Positions 8,154 to 15,620 of a stretch of 64,000 nt of DNA are shown here, piece by piece (position 1 is the first letter of the stretch; each line of letters opens with the position of its first letter). Origin of the DNA: Thermohalobaculum sp038534135 (lineage in GTDB: Bacteria > Pseudomonadota > Alphaproteobacteria > Rhodobacterales > Rhodobacteraceae); assembly GCA_038534135.1 (NCBI GenBank), contig JBCAXJ010000006.1:46013-110012 (forward strand), read 5' to 3'. The position numbers were made by a program, and so were the translations under genes. The notes under the pieces were generated by a model. It worked only from the letters and a program-made list of their open reading frames with translations, did not search any database and was not told the DNA's origin.

Positions 8154-9398
8154 CTACTCCGCTGCACCCCGCAACTGCGTGTACTCGCCGATGATCTCGT
8201 CAGCCCGGGCGATGACGCGCTTGATGTTGCGGGCGGCCTGCCGGATGCGCTGTTCGTTCTCGACCAGTCCGAGCCGGACGAAGCCCTCGCCATATTCACC
8301 AAATCCGACACCGGGGGAGACGGCAACCTCGGCCTCACGCAGCAGGATCTTCGAGAATTCCATTGACCCCAGCGCCCGGAACGGCTCGGGCACCGGCGCC
8401 CAGGCGAACATCGTCGCGGGCGGCGCTGGGATGTCCCATCCGGCCCGGCCCATCGCGTCGACCATGGTGTCCCGACGCGCCTGATAGACGCCGCGGATCT
8501 CCTCGATGCACTCCTGCGGCCCGTTCAGCGCCGCTGCGGCCGCAACCTGAACCGGCGTGAACGCGCCATAATCCAGATAGGACTTGATCCGCGTCAGTGC
8601 GCCGATCAGCCGCTCGTTTCCGACCGCGAAGCCCATACGCCATCCGGGCATCGAATAGGTCTTCGAGAGCGAGGTGAACTCGACCGAGCACTCCATCGCG
8701 CCCGGCACCTGCAGGATCGAAGGCGGCGGATTGCCGTCGAAGTAGACCTCGGCATAAGCCAGATCCGACAAGAGCCAGATATGGTGCTTGCGGGCAAACG
8801 CCACCAGCTCGCGGTAGAACTCCAGATCGCAGACCTGTGCTGTCGGATTGGACGGGAAGTTGACGACGATGGCGACGGGCGCAGGTACCGAGTGCCGCAC
8901 GGCGCGGTCAAGCGCCTCAAAATACGCCTCTGGGTCAAAGCGACCTTCATGCAGAGCCGGGATGTGCCGCAGCGTGCCGCCCGCAATCATGAAGCCATAC
9001 GGATGGATCGGATAACTCGGGTTCGGTGCCAGGATCACATCGCCAGGTGCTGTGATCGCCATCGCCAGGTTCGCCAACCCTTCCTTGGAGCCGAGCGTTG
9101 CAATCACGTGCTTTTCCGGATCGACCTCGACGCCGAAACGCCGCCCGTAATACCCCGCCTGCGCCCGGCGCAACCCCGGGATGCCCTTGGACGAAGAATA
9201 CCGATGCGTACGCGGTTTTCGGACTGTCTCGACCAGCTTCTCGACGATGTGGCCGGGTGTATCCATGTCCGGATTGCCCATGCCGAAATCGATGATGTCC
9301 TGCCCCTCGGCCCGATACTCGGCCTTCAGCCGGTTCACCTCGGCGAACACATAAGGTGGCAGACGCTTGATCCGGTAGAATTCTTCTTCAGCGGGCAT
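8154..9398 (-). CDS. PLP-dependent class I/II aminotransferase, AlaC/LL-DAP aminotransferase-like
   Basis: A 414-residue fold-type I aminotransferase. Visible family features are RIKRLPPYVFAEVNRLK at the N-terminus, HRYSSSKGIPGLR, NPSYPIHPYGF, the VVNFPSNPTAQVCD cofactor-binding turn, and the PLP lysine in FTSLSKTYSMPGWR. This is the group variously annotated as alanine transaminase AlaC or LL-diaminopimelate aminotransferase. Two starts are possible: ATG 9398 (near the usual N-terminus of relatives) and ATG 9446; both have weak ribosome sites. It diverges from osmC. Confidence 0.9.
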   Translation of the reverse strand: MPAEEEFYRIKRLPPYVFAEVNRLKAEYRAEGQDIIDFGMGNPDMDTPGHIVEKLVETVRKPRTHRYSSSKGIPGLRRAQAGYYGRRFGVEVDPEKHVIATLGSKEGLANLAMAITAPGDVILAPNPSYPIHPYGFMIAGGTLRHIPALHEGRFDPEAYFEALDRAVRHSVPAPVAIVVNFPSNPTAQVCDLEFYRELVAFARKHHIWLLSDLAYAEVYFDGNPPPSILQVPGAMECSVEFTSLSKTYSMPGWRMGFAVGNERLIGALTRIKSYLDYGAFTPVQVAAAAALNGPQECIEEIRGVYQARRDTMVDAMGRAGWDIPAPPATMFAWAPVPEPFRALGSMEFSKILLREAEVAVSPGVGFGEYGEGFVRLGLVENEQRIRQAARNIKRVIARADEIIGEYTQLRGAAE

Positions 9399-9509
9399 CG
9401 CATGATCCGGGTGGCTGGTCGGGATTGGCGGCGTGTATAGGGGCATCGCCCGGGACCTGCCAGCGCAAATCCCGTGCGAATTGCGTGCACCAAGACAAGG
9501 ACCGCGACG

Positions 9510-9977
9510 ATGGCCCGAACCCACACATACACAGCGACGATCACGTGGACAGGCAACCGGGGCGAAGGCACGGCCAGTTATCGCGCGTACGGTCGCGAGC
9601 ATGAGATTGCGATCGACGGCAAACCGACTATTCCTGGATCGGCTGACGCCGCGTTCCTGGGCGACGCGACCCGCTGGAACCCGGAGGATATGCTGCTCTC
9701 CAGCATCTCGACCTGCCACATGCTCTGGTTTCTTCATCTCGCCTCGGACGCGGGTTGGGTGGTCGAGAGCTACGAAGACCGCGCAAATGCCGAGATGCGG
9801 ATGAACCCGGACGGCTCGGGCCAGTTTACCTCGGCCACCCTGCACCCGGTCGTCACACTCTCGGCCGGAGATCCCGCGCTGTCAGACGACCTGCATCACA
9901 AGGCGCACGCGATGTGCTTCATCGCGCGGTCCCTGAACTTCGACGTCACCTGCGAGGCAACCGTTATCCAAGGCTGA
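9510..9977 (+). CDS. OsmC family peroxidase-like protein
   Basis: A 155-residue OsmC/Ohr-fold protein, which in characterised members reduces organic hydroperoxides with two cysteines. Both expected cysteines are present, in STCHMLWF and HAMCFIARSLNFDV, at the usual separation of about 60 residues. The first strand and the WNPEDMLLSSISTCHML helix are typical. AAGG precedes the ATG at 9510; an earlier in-frame ATG at 9474 looks unsupported. It diverges from the aminotransferase gene and is about 90 bp upstream of the formaldehyde-detoxification genes. Confidence 0.92.
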   Translation: MARTHTYTATITWTGNRGEGTASYRAYGREHEIAIDGKPTIPGSADAAFLGDATRWNPEDMLLSSISTCHMLWFLHLASDAGWVVESYEDRANAEMRMNPDGSGQFTSATLHPVVTLSAGDPALSDDLHHKAHAMCFIARSLNFDVTCEATVIQG

Positions 9978-10069
9978 AACGCGTCCAAGCGCCGCCCGCC
10001 TTCCGGTTGTCCCACACCGGCAAGGCCCGTAGTCTCGCCGGAAAATTCCAGGCCGGGAGGGGCGAATCG

Positions 10070-10894
10070 ATGGAAATCGTATCGGAAAACAAGGCGTTCG
10101 GTGGCATGCAGGGGGTCTACACCCATGCCTCGGATGCGACCGGCTGCGAGATGACCTTTGCCGTCTACCTGCCGCCGGTGGCGGCCAGCGAACGCGTGCC
10201 CTGCCTCTGGTATCTGTCGGGCCTCACCTGCACGCACGAGAACGCCATGACCAAGGCGGGCGCGCAGGGCTGGGCAGCCGAACAGGGCATGGCCGTTGTG
10301 TTCCCCGACACCTCCCCGCGCGGCGAGGGCATCGCCGATGACGACGCCTATGACCTGGGCATGGGCGCTGGTTTCTATGTCGACGCGACGCAGGATCCGT
10401 GGGCGCCGCACTACAAGATGTACACCTACATCGTGCAGGACCTGCAGAACGTCCTGACCTCGCAATTCCCGATCGATCCCGACCGCCAGGGCATCACCGG
10501 CCACTCGATGGGCGGGCACGGCGCGATCACATTGGCGCTCGCGAACCCGGACCTCTACCGCTCGGTCTCGGCGTTTGCCCCAATCGCGCACCCGACCTCG
10601 GCAGACTGGGGCCGCAAACAACTCTCGGCCTATCTGGGCGATGATGAGGGAACCTGGGCATCGCACGACGCCACTCTGATGCTGCGCGAGCGCGGCTGGG
10701 CGCGGGACATTCTGGTCGACCAGGGCTCGGACGACCAGTTCCTCGATCTGCTGAAACCCGAAGCGCTGGCAGGCGCGCTGGCCGAGACGCGCATACCCTC
10801 GACCATGCGGATGCAGGCGGGCTATGATCATTCCTATTACTTCGTGTCGACCTTCATGCAGGAGCACATGAGCTGGCACGCCGACCGGCTCTGA
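10070..10894 (+). CDS. fghA: S-formylglutathione hydrolase
   Basis: Hydrolyses S-formylglutathione to formate and glutathione, the last step of glutathione-dependent formaldehyde oxidation. The 274 residues match the esterase-D-like family. The nucleophile is Ser146 in GHSMGGHG; the oxyanion region LSGLTCTHEN (about 49-58) and the C-terminal catalytic histidine in GYDHSYYF are intact, as is the conserved WAPHYKMYTY segment. GGGAGGGG precedes the ATG. The next two genes, a metallo-beta-lactamase-fold protein and a four-Cys cytochrome c, are typical companions of PQQ alcohol dehydrogenase pathways, which places it in C1 metabolism. Confidence 0.95.
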   Translation: MEIVSENKAFGGMQGVYTHASDATGCEMTFAVYLPPVAASERVPCLWYLSGLTCTHENAMTKAGAQGWAAEQGMAVVFPDTSPRGEGIADDDAYDLGMGAGFYVDATQDPWAPHYKMYTYIVQDLQNVLTSQFPIDPDRQGITGHSMGGHGAITLALANPDLYRSVSAFAPIAHPTSADWGRKQLSAYLGDDEGTWASHDATLMLRERGWARDILVDQGSDDQFLDLLKPEALAGALAETRIPSTMRMQAGYDHSYYFVSTFMQEHMSWHADRL

Positions 10895-10927
10895 CGCCTG
10901 CGATGTAGCGCCGAACCAGGAGACGAG

Positions 10928-11965
10928 ATGATCTTCGAGATCTTGCTGACCTCCTGCCTCGCCTGGGATCCGACCGATTGCGGAACCGGGCGCATTCCGG
11001 TCGACGGCGATCTCGCTGCGTGCCGCGAACGGGCCCGCACGATCGCTGCCAATGTCCCCTCCAGCGCAGAGCTGCAAAGCTTTATCTGCGCCCAGGCGGA
11101 TCAGGTGCCGGAGTTCGGATTCTCCGAGATCGCACCGGGCGTGTTCGTGCACCAGGGACAATACGCGGCACGCCCGACCCCGGAGAATCGAGGGGATCTC
11201 GCCAATTTCGGCTTCATCATCGGAGAGTCCTCGGTCGCCGTCATCGACACCGGCATGCATCCATGGATCGGCCGCGCAATCCTTGCCGCGATCCGCCGCG
11301 AAACCGCACTTCCGATCAGCGCGATCGTCCTGACCGGTCCGCGGGCCGGACGCGTGCTCGGTGCACGCCCGCTTCTCGAAGACGGCGGCTCGGTGATTGG
11401 ACATGCCGGTCTTGCCGACACCGTGGCGCAGGCGACACCGGAGTATCTGGGCGACCTCTGGGCTGCGGGACTGGATGACCTGACCGCCTCCGATATCGTC
11501 CTGCCGGATTCAGGCGTTGAAGACACCCGCACGATCAGCCTCGGCAATCGGGAACTGGTCCTGACGGCAATCGCATACGGCCCGACCGGGCAGGACCTGA
11601 TGGTGCGGGACACCCAGACTGGAACCCTGTTCCTGGGTGATCTGCTCTCGCACCGCCGCCCACCGGTCATCAGCGCCGACCTGATCGGATGGATTGAAGC
11701 ACTGGAGCGGCTGACCAGCGAACCTGCCGAACGGATCGTTCCCGGGCACGGCCCGGTTGCCCTGCCCTGGCCCGGCGGCGCGGCACCGACGCTGCGCTAT
11801 CTGAAGTCGGTTCTGGAAGACGCAGAGGTCGAGATCGCGCGCGGCACGCCCGAAGCAGAGGCAATCCAGCGGATCGGGGCGAATGAACGCGGCAAGTGGC
11901 TGTTCTTCGACGACATCCACCCGGGGAACGCCACTCGAACGCTCAAGGTCTTGCAGGAAGAGTGA
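10928..11965 (+). CDS. Quinoprotein-relay-type metallo-beta-lactamase protein with lost metal ligands
   Basis: A 345-residue protein that resembles the quinoprotein relay zinc metallohydrolases (SoxH-related) found beside PQQ-dependent alcohol dehydrogenases. An N-terminal Cys-containing region (about 1-60) precedes the MBL fold. The fold is clear (FGFIIGESSVAVIDTGMH, GTLFLGDLL, VPGHGPV), but the HxHxDH metal site reads TGPRAGRVLG at 136-145, so Gly137, Arg139, Gly141 and Arg142 replace the four ligands, and the next His position appears to be Pro219. Asp238 and His274 remain. It is probably not a zinc hydrolase. AGGAG precedes the ATG, and its stop overlaps the cytochrome start. Confidence 0.85.
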   Translation: MIFEILLTSCLAWDPTDCGTGRIPVDGDLAACRERARTIAANVPSSAELQSFICAQADQVPEFGFSEIAPGVFVHQGQYAARPTPENRGDLANFGFIIGESSVAVIDTGMHPWIGRAILAAIRRETALPISAIVLTGPRAGRVLGARPLLEDGGSVIGHAGLADTVAQATPEYLGDLWAAGLDDLTASDIVLPDSGVEDTRTISLGNRELVLTAIAYGPTGQDLMVRDTQTGTLFLGDLLSHRRPPVISADLIGWIEALERLTSEPAERIVPGHGPVALPWPGGAAPTLRYLKSVLEDAEVEIARGTPEAEAIQRIGANERGKWLFFDDIHPGNATRTLKVLQEE

Positions 11966-12459
11966 CCATCCCGTCCTACCTCATCGCGGCCTCGATCGCG
12001 CTTGGGTCCGTCCAGTCATGGGCCGCATCGCCAAACTATCAGATCGATGGAAAACACTTCGACGCCGTCTACGAGCCCACCTATTCGATTGGTCCGGACG
12101 GCACCGTCGATTGGTACACGGCCGAAGGATACGCTGCCTACCACCGCAGTTGCCAGGGGTGCCATGGACCGCGCGGTCAAGGATCACCGCTTGGCACCGG
12201 GCTGGTAGAGGGGCTCCGCACTCAGACCTATCTCGATTTTCTGGATGCCGTCACGAACGGTCGGATCGCGCACCGGGACGGCACGGCCCGCATCATGCCA
12301 GCCTTCGGAACCGTACCGGACGTCTTCTGCCGGATCGATGCGATCTTCATCTATCTCCGGGCCGAGGCCGCAGGCGCACTGTCCGACAGATCGCCATTGG
12401 CAAGTGCCGATGCCGGGACCAAAGCCGCCGCGGAGCTTGCCGCCTGCCTTGCCGAATAG
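11962..12459 (+). CDS. C-type cytochrome, methanol-metabolism-related four-Cys type
   Basis: A 165-residue periplasmic mono-heme cytochrome. Residues 1-22 are a signal peptide ending in SWAAS. Heme binds at Cys64, Cys67 and His68 (SCQGCHG), with Met112 in IMPAFG as the likely distal ligand. Two more cysteines (Cys123 and one near residue 162) fit the four-Cys cytochrome family found with methanol or PQQ dehydrogenases. The GTG start at 11962 overlaps the upstream TGA (GTGA) and has GGAAG before it, so translation is coupled to the MBL gene. No PQQ dehydrogenase is in the window. Confidence 0.88.
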   Translation: MTIPSYLIAASIALGSVQSWAASPNYQIDGKHFDAVYEPTYSIGPDGTVDWYTAEGYAAYHRSCQGCHGPRGQGSPLGTGLVEGLRTQTYLDFLDAVTNGRIAHRDGTARIMPAFGTVPDVFCRIDAIFIYLRAEAAGALSDRSPLASADAGTKAAAELAACLAE

Positions 12460-12462
12460 CAG

Positions 12463-13542
12463 CTATTCAGCCATTTCAGCACGGATTTGCTGACGCAGCA
12501 CGTCAATAGGCATTGGCTTGCCGTCGCGCCGGAAGCACCAGTATGTCCATCCATTGCAGGACGGCGCGCCTTGCAGTTCCGCGCCCACCTTGTGGATCGA
12601 GCCTGTCACGCTCTCGGCCACCAACGTCCCGTCGGCCCGAACCTTCGCTGTGTGCCGTCCGTTCATCGACTCCAGGACATCACCAGGCTCCAGCAGCCTC
12701 CGCTCGACAAGCTGCCCAAACGGCACCCGAGGTTCTGCCCGTTTGCCGCGCGTGACCGCCAGCGCCTTGGCCTCGCCGCGCTTGACGTCGGCAATCCGCT
12801 TGCGCGCAACGTCGATGTAATCGCGCTCACGCTCGATCCCGATCCACTTGCGCCCCAGCCGCTTGGCCACGGCGCCGGTGGTGCCCGTCCCAAAGAACGG
12901 ATCCAGCACCACATCGCCGACCTGCGTGGTCCCGACCAGCACCCGGTGCAGCAGAGCCTCTGGCTTCTGGGTCGGATGCGCCTTGGCGCCATCCTTGCCC
13001 TTCAGCCGCTCGCCACCCGAACAAATCGGCAGCACCCAGTCCGAGCGCATCTGGATCCCGTCATTCAGTTCTTTCAGCGCGTCGTAGTTGAACGTCGGCC
13101 GCGCACCTTCATGCGGCGCGGCCCAGATCAACGTCTCATGCGCGTTGGTCAGCCGCTTGCCCCGGAAGTTCGGCATCGGGTTCGTCTTGCGCCAGACCAC
13201 GTCGTTCAGAATCCAGTACCCCAGATCCTGCAGCGCCGTGCCCAGGCGGAACACATTGTGATAGCTGCCGATCACCCAGATCGCACCGTCGGGCTTCAGG
13301 ACGCGCTTCGCCTCGGCCAGCCAGCCCCGTGTGAACCGGTCATAGACGGCAAAGCTGTCGAACTGATCCCAGGCATCGTCGACGGCGTCCACCAGACTGT
13401 TGTTTGGGCGATGCAGATCCCCCTTCAGCTGAAGATTGTACGGCGGATCCGCAAAGATCAGATCCACCGAAGCATCGGGCAAGGTCTTCATCGCGGCGAT
13501 GCTATCGCCTTCGATGATCCGGTCCGTCACCAGTTCCGTCAT
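12463..13542 (-). CDS. ccrM: Cell-cycle adenine DNA methyltransferase CcrM (GANTC)
   Basis: Transfers methyl from SAM to adenine N6 in GANTC and, in alphaproteobacteria, marks newly replicated DNA for cell-cycle transcription. At 359 residues it is nearly identical in length to the Caulobacter enzyme. Motif IV is DPPY (32-35), the target-recognition segment follows, motif I is LDPFFGTGTTG near 215, and a RAMA-type C-terminal domain (FGQLVERRLLEPGDVLE ... GWTYWCFRRDGK) is present. It follows rnhB on the same strand, the usual order. Four GANTC sites in the 76 bp before its start suggest methylation-sensitive control. Confidence 0.96.
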   Translation of the reverse strand: MTELVTDRIIEGDSIAAMKTLPDASVDLIFADPPYNLQLKGDLHRPNNSLVDAVDDAWDQFDSFAVYDRFTRGWLAEAKRVLKPDGAIWVIGSYHNVFRLGTALQDLGYWILNDVVWRKTNPMPNFRGKRLTNAHETLIWAAPHEGARPTFNYDALKELNDGIQMRSDWVLPICSGGERLKGKDGAKAHPTQKPEALLHRVLVGTTQVGDVVLDPFFGTGTTGAVAKRLGRKWIGIERERDYIDVARKRIADVKRGEAKALAVTRGKRAEPRVPFGQLVERRLLEPGDVLESMNGRHTAKVRADGTLVAESVTGSIHKVGAELQGAPSCNGWTYWCFRRDGKPMPIDVLRQQIRAEMAE

Positions 13543-13554
13543 TCTGCACTCCCT

Positions 13555-13608
13555 GATTCGGAGGCAAGATGAGTCAAACGCGATTCCACGTCAATCTCAT
13601 TTTGAATC
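13555..13608. promoter_or_regulatory. Cluster of four GANTC sites upstream of ccrM
   Basis: GATTC at 13555-13559, GAGTC at 13571-13575, GATTC at 13582-13586 and GAATC at 13604-13608 all lie between the rnhB stop and the ccrM start. GANTC is the CcrM target. In a sequence of this GC content one site in roughly 300 bp would be expected by chance. In Caulobacter the ccrM promoter carries GANTC sites that repress or tune it when methylated, so the same role is plausible here. Confidence 0.7.
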
Positions 13609-13618
13609 AATAGCTTAT

Positions 13619-14221
13619 TTAAGTTTCTTCACCCAACATCTTGTATATGGGCTTGAAGGAACGCCTATGATGCGGGGTCACGCCCAACCGGTCCAGCCCC
13701 GCCCGGTGTGCCGCGGTGCCGTAGCCCTGGTTGGTCTCCCATCCATATCCGGGGTGCTGCACGGCCAAGTCCGCCATGATCCGGTCGCGCGTCACCTTGG
13801 CAATGATCGAGGCCGCAGCGACCGACAGGCTCAGCCCGTCCCCGCCCACCACCGCCCGCGCCGGATGGGTCAGATTGTGCGGCACGAACCGCCCATCGAT
13901 CAACAAGAACGCCGGTTCCGACCCCAAAGCCTCGACCGCCCGCGCCATCGCCAGATCGTTTGCCCGGGCAATGTTCAGCCGGTCGACCTCCTCGACCGAG
14001 CCGACACCGACGCCGACCCGTGCCTGTTGCCGGATCAGATCGAACAGCAACGCACGCCGTTTCGCCGTCAGCTTCTTTGAGTCATTCAAGCCCTCCGGCA
14101 CTGCGGCACGATCAAGAATCACCGCCGCCGCTACGACTGGCCCGGCCCAGGGTCCGCGCCCGGCCTCGTCGACACCCGCCACGGGTGCCGGGTACTGATC
14201 CTCAATCTCGAAGCTCGGCAT
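13619..14221 (-). CDS. rnhB: Ribonuclease HII
   Basis: Cleaves RNA in RNA-DNA hybrids and removes misincorporated ribonucleotides. The 200 residues contain the GVDEAGRGPWAGPVVAAAV motif with Asp18 and Glu19, the third acid Asp109 in LLIDGRF, and SVAAASIIAKVTRD near 145. All are standard for the type 2 enzyme. I chose the ATG at 14221, with GGAAGG eight bases upstream. It lies 76 bp before ccrM on the same strand and could be co-transcribed with it, although the GANTC-rich gap suggests a separate ccrM promoter. Confidence 0.95.
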   Translation of the reverse strand: MPSFEIEDQYPAPVAGVDEAGRGPWAGPVVAAAVILDRAAVPEGLNDSKKLTAKRRALLFDLIRQQARVGVGVGSVEEVDRLNIARANDLAMARAVEALGSEPAFLLIDGRFVPHNLTHPARAVVGGDGLSLSVAAASIIAKVTRDRIMADLAVQHPGYGWETNQGYGTAAHRAGLDRLGVTPHHRRSFKPIYKMLGEET

Positions 14222-14343
14222 GGCCCGAACCTTCCAATCCATCGCAAGAATGACAAGTGATTTCAGCGCGTCAGCGCGCGTTGGTGAACTTTCACCGCAA
14301 CAGTGCGCGCTCGGGCACAAGCCGAGTCTGCGTTGTTACCAAA

Positions 14344-14387
14344 GCGGTATCAAAGGACGACGTTTGCACTACCTTTGCGGTATCAAA
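14344..14387. repeat. Two direct repeats GCGGTATCAAA, 33-bp period
   Basis: GCGGTATCAAA occurs at 14344-14354 and again at 14377-14387, with flanks AAA-copy-GG and TTT-copy-TT. The spacing is three helical turns, which suits a dimeric or cooperative DNA-binding protein. They sit about 125-165 bp upstream of rnhB and just past the 3' end of the radical SAM gene. They may be regulatory for rnhB-ccrM, but I recognise no known consensus. Confidence 0.4.
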
Positions 14388-14420
14388 TTGGGGTGCCTTT
14401 GGGGACAGCGCCAGACAGCG

Positions 14421-15509
14421 TCAGATCCCCAAGCTAAGCTGATCTCCAGAACGCGGCGGAACCTTGAAAAGATCAGTGCGCAACCGCACCCGATCCTTGT
14501 CCAATCCGAACTTCTTGCGCGCCAGCTCGAACCGGCGGGCGATCAGCGTGGCGTAGACGCCTTCTCCACGAAGTCGCTTAAACCACTGGGAATCATAGGT
14601 TTTCCTACCATGCATCTCACGCACCCGGTTCATGATCTTGGCCGCACGATCGGGATACTCCCGCTCGAGCCAATCCTCGAACAGAGGCGCTACCTCGAGC
14701 GGCAGCCGCAGCATGATGAAGGTCGCGAAGTCCGCTCCGGCCTCGGCACCGGCCCGCAACAGGTGCTCGATTTCATGGTCAGTTAATCCTGGGATGATAG
14801 GGGCTAATCCGATGCCAGTGGGTACGCCACTTCGCGTCAATTCCCGCACCATTGCCAGCCGGCGGGCCGGTGCGGCGCAGCGCGGCTCCATCGACCGGCT
14901 CAGACGATTGTCGAGGCTGGTCAGGGATACCGTCACGCGGACCAGACCCTCCCGCGCCATCTTGCGCAGGACGTCCACATCGCGGGTTAGCAGCGTTCCC
15001 TTCGTTGTGATCGTCACCGGATGGCGGTGCTCCCACAACACCTCGAGCACCGAACGCATGATCCGCCAGTCCTTCTCGACCGGCTGATACGGATCGGTGT
15101 TCGTGCCGATCGCAATGGGCGCCACCTTGTACCCGGGCTTGCGCAGAACCTCGGCCAGCAGGTCTGCGGCATTCGGCTTGGCGAGCAGACGGGTCTCGAA
15201 GTCCAGCCCCGGCGAGAAACCCAGATGCGCGTGGGTCGGCCGGGCGAAGCAATAGATGCAGCCGTGTTCGCAGCCCCGATAGGGGTTGATCGATCGGTCG
15301 AACGGCACATCGGGCGAGGTGTTCCGCGCCATCACGGTGCGCGAGCTGTCGATGTCGACACGCGTGCGCACTGGCGCATCCGGCTCGCGCTCCCAGCCAT
15401 CGTCGGTGCGCGCAGCACGTAGCCGCTCGTACCGGTTGTCGGGGTTCGACCCCGCCCCACGGCCACGGCGGCGCTCCGGCTCGATCGGATCTCCCAGCAG
15501 GTCGGACAC
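14421..15509 (-). CDS. PA0069-family radical SAM protein, spore photoproduct lyase-like
   Basis: A 362-residue radical SAM protein. The cluster motif is Cys80, Cys84, Cys87 in YRGCEHGCIYCFARPTHA, followed by IAIGTNTDPYQPVE and VTITTKGTLLTRD, all hallmarks of the PA0069/SplB-like subgroup. SplB repairs the UV lesion spore photoproduct; the substrate of the PA0069 subgroup is not established. I place the start at GTG 15509 with AGGGAG upstream. A GTTC-N7-GTTC box, the alphaproteobacterial LexA consensus, lies 24-38 bp upstream and overlaps a -10-like TATTAA, so the gene is predicted to be damage-inducible. Confidence 0.9.
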   Translation of the reverse strand: MSDLLGDPIEPERRRGRGAGSNPDNRYERLRAARTDDGWEREPDAPVRTRVDIDSSRTVMARNTSPDVPFDRSINPYRGCEHGCIYCFARPTHAHLGFSPGLDFETRLLAKPNAADLLAEVLRKPGYKVAPIAIGTNTDPYQPVEKDWRIMRSVLEVLWEHRHPVTITTKGTLLTRDVDVLRKMAREGLVRVTVSLTSLDNRLSRSMEPRCAAPARRLAMVRELTRSGVPTGIGLAPIIPGLTDHEIEHLLRAGAEAGADFATFIMLRLPLEVAPLFEDWLEREYPDRAAKIMNRVREMHGRKTYDSQWFKRLRGEGVYATLIARRFELARKKFGLDKDRVRLRTDLFKVPPRSGDQLSLGI

Positions 15510-15532
15510 ACGATTCTCCCTGACGACAAAGA

Positions 15533-15547
15533 GAACATTAATAGAAC
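15533..15547 (-). promoter_or_regulatory. LexA/SOS box GTTC-N7-GTTC
   Basis: On the minus strand the sequence reads GTTC TATTAAT GTTC. This is an exact match to the LexA operator described for Rhodobacter and rhizobial alphaproteobacteria. It sits 24 bp upstream of the radical SAM start codon, where LexA would block RNA polymerase at the overlapping TATTAA. The P450 gene begins 74 bp away on the other strand and could also be affected. Confidence 0.75.
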
Positions 15548-15620
15548 ATTTGTGAGTCGCACAAGCCACGCCTTCACGTGATGACGCGGCTCGGATAGAC
15601 AGGCATCAAGGGAGGACCGC

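Noticed and set aside
9896..11404. A 502-codon minus-strand frame
   Set aside because: It overlaps S-formylglutathione hydrolase and the MBL-fold gene in antisense and has no family features or ribosome site.
12487..13572. A 361-codon plus-strand frame
   Set aside because: It is antisense to ccrM with no recognisable domain.
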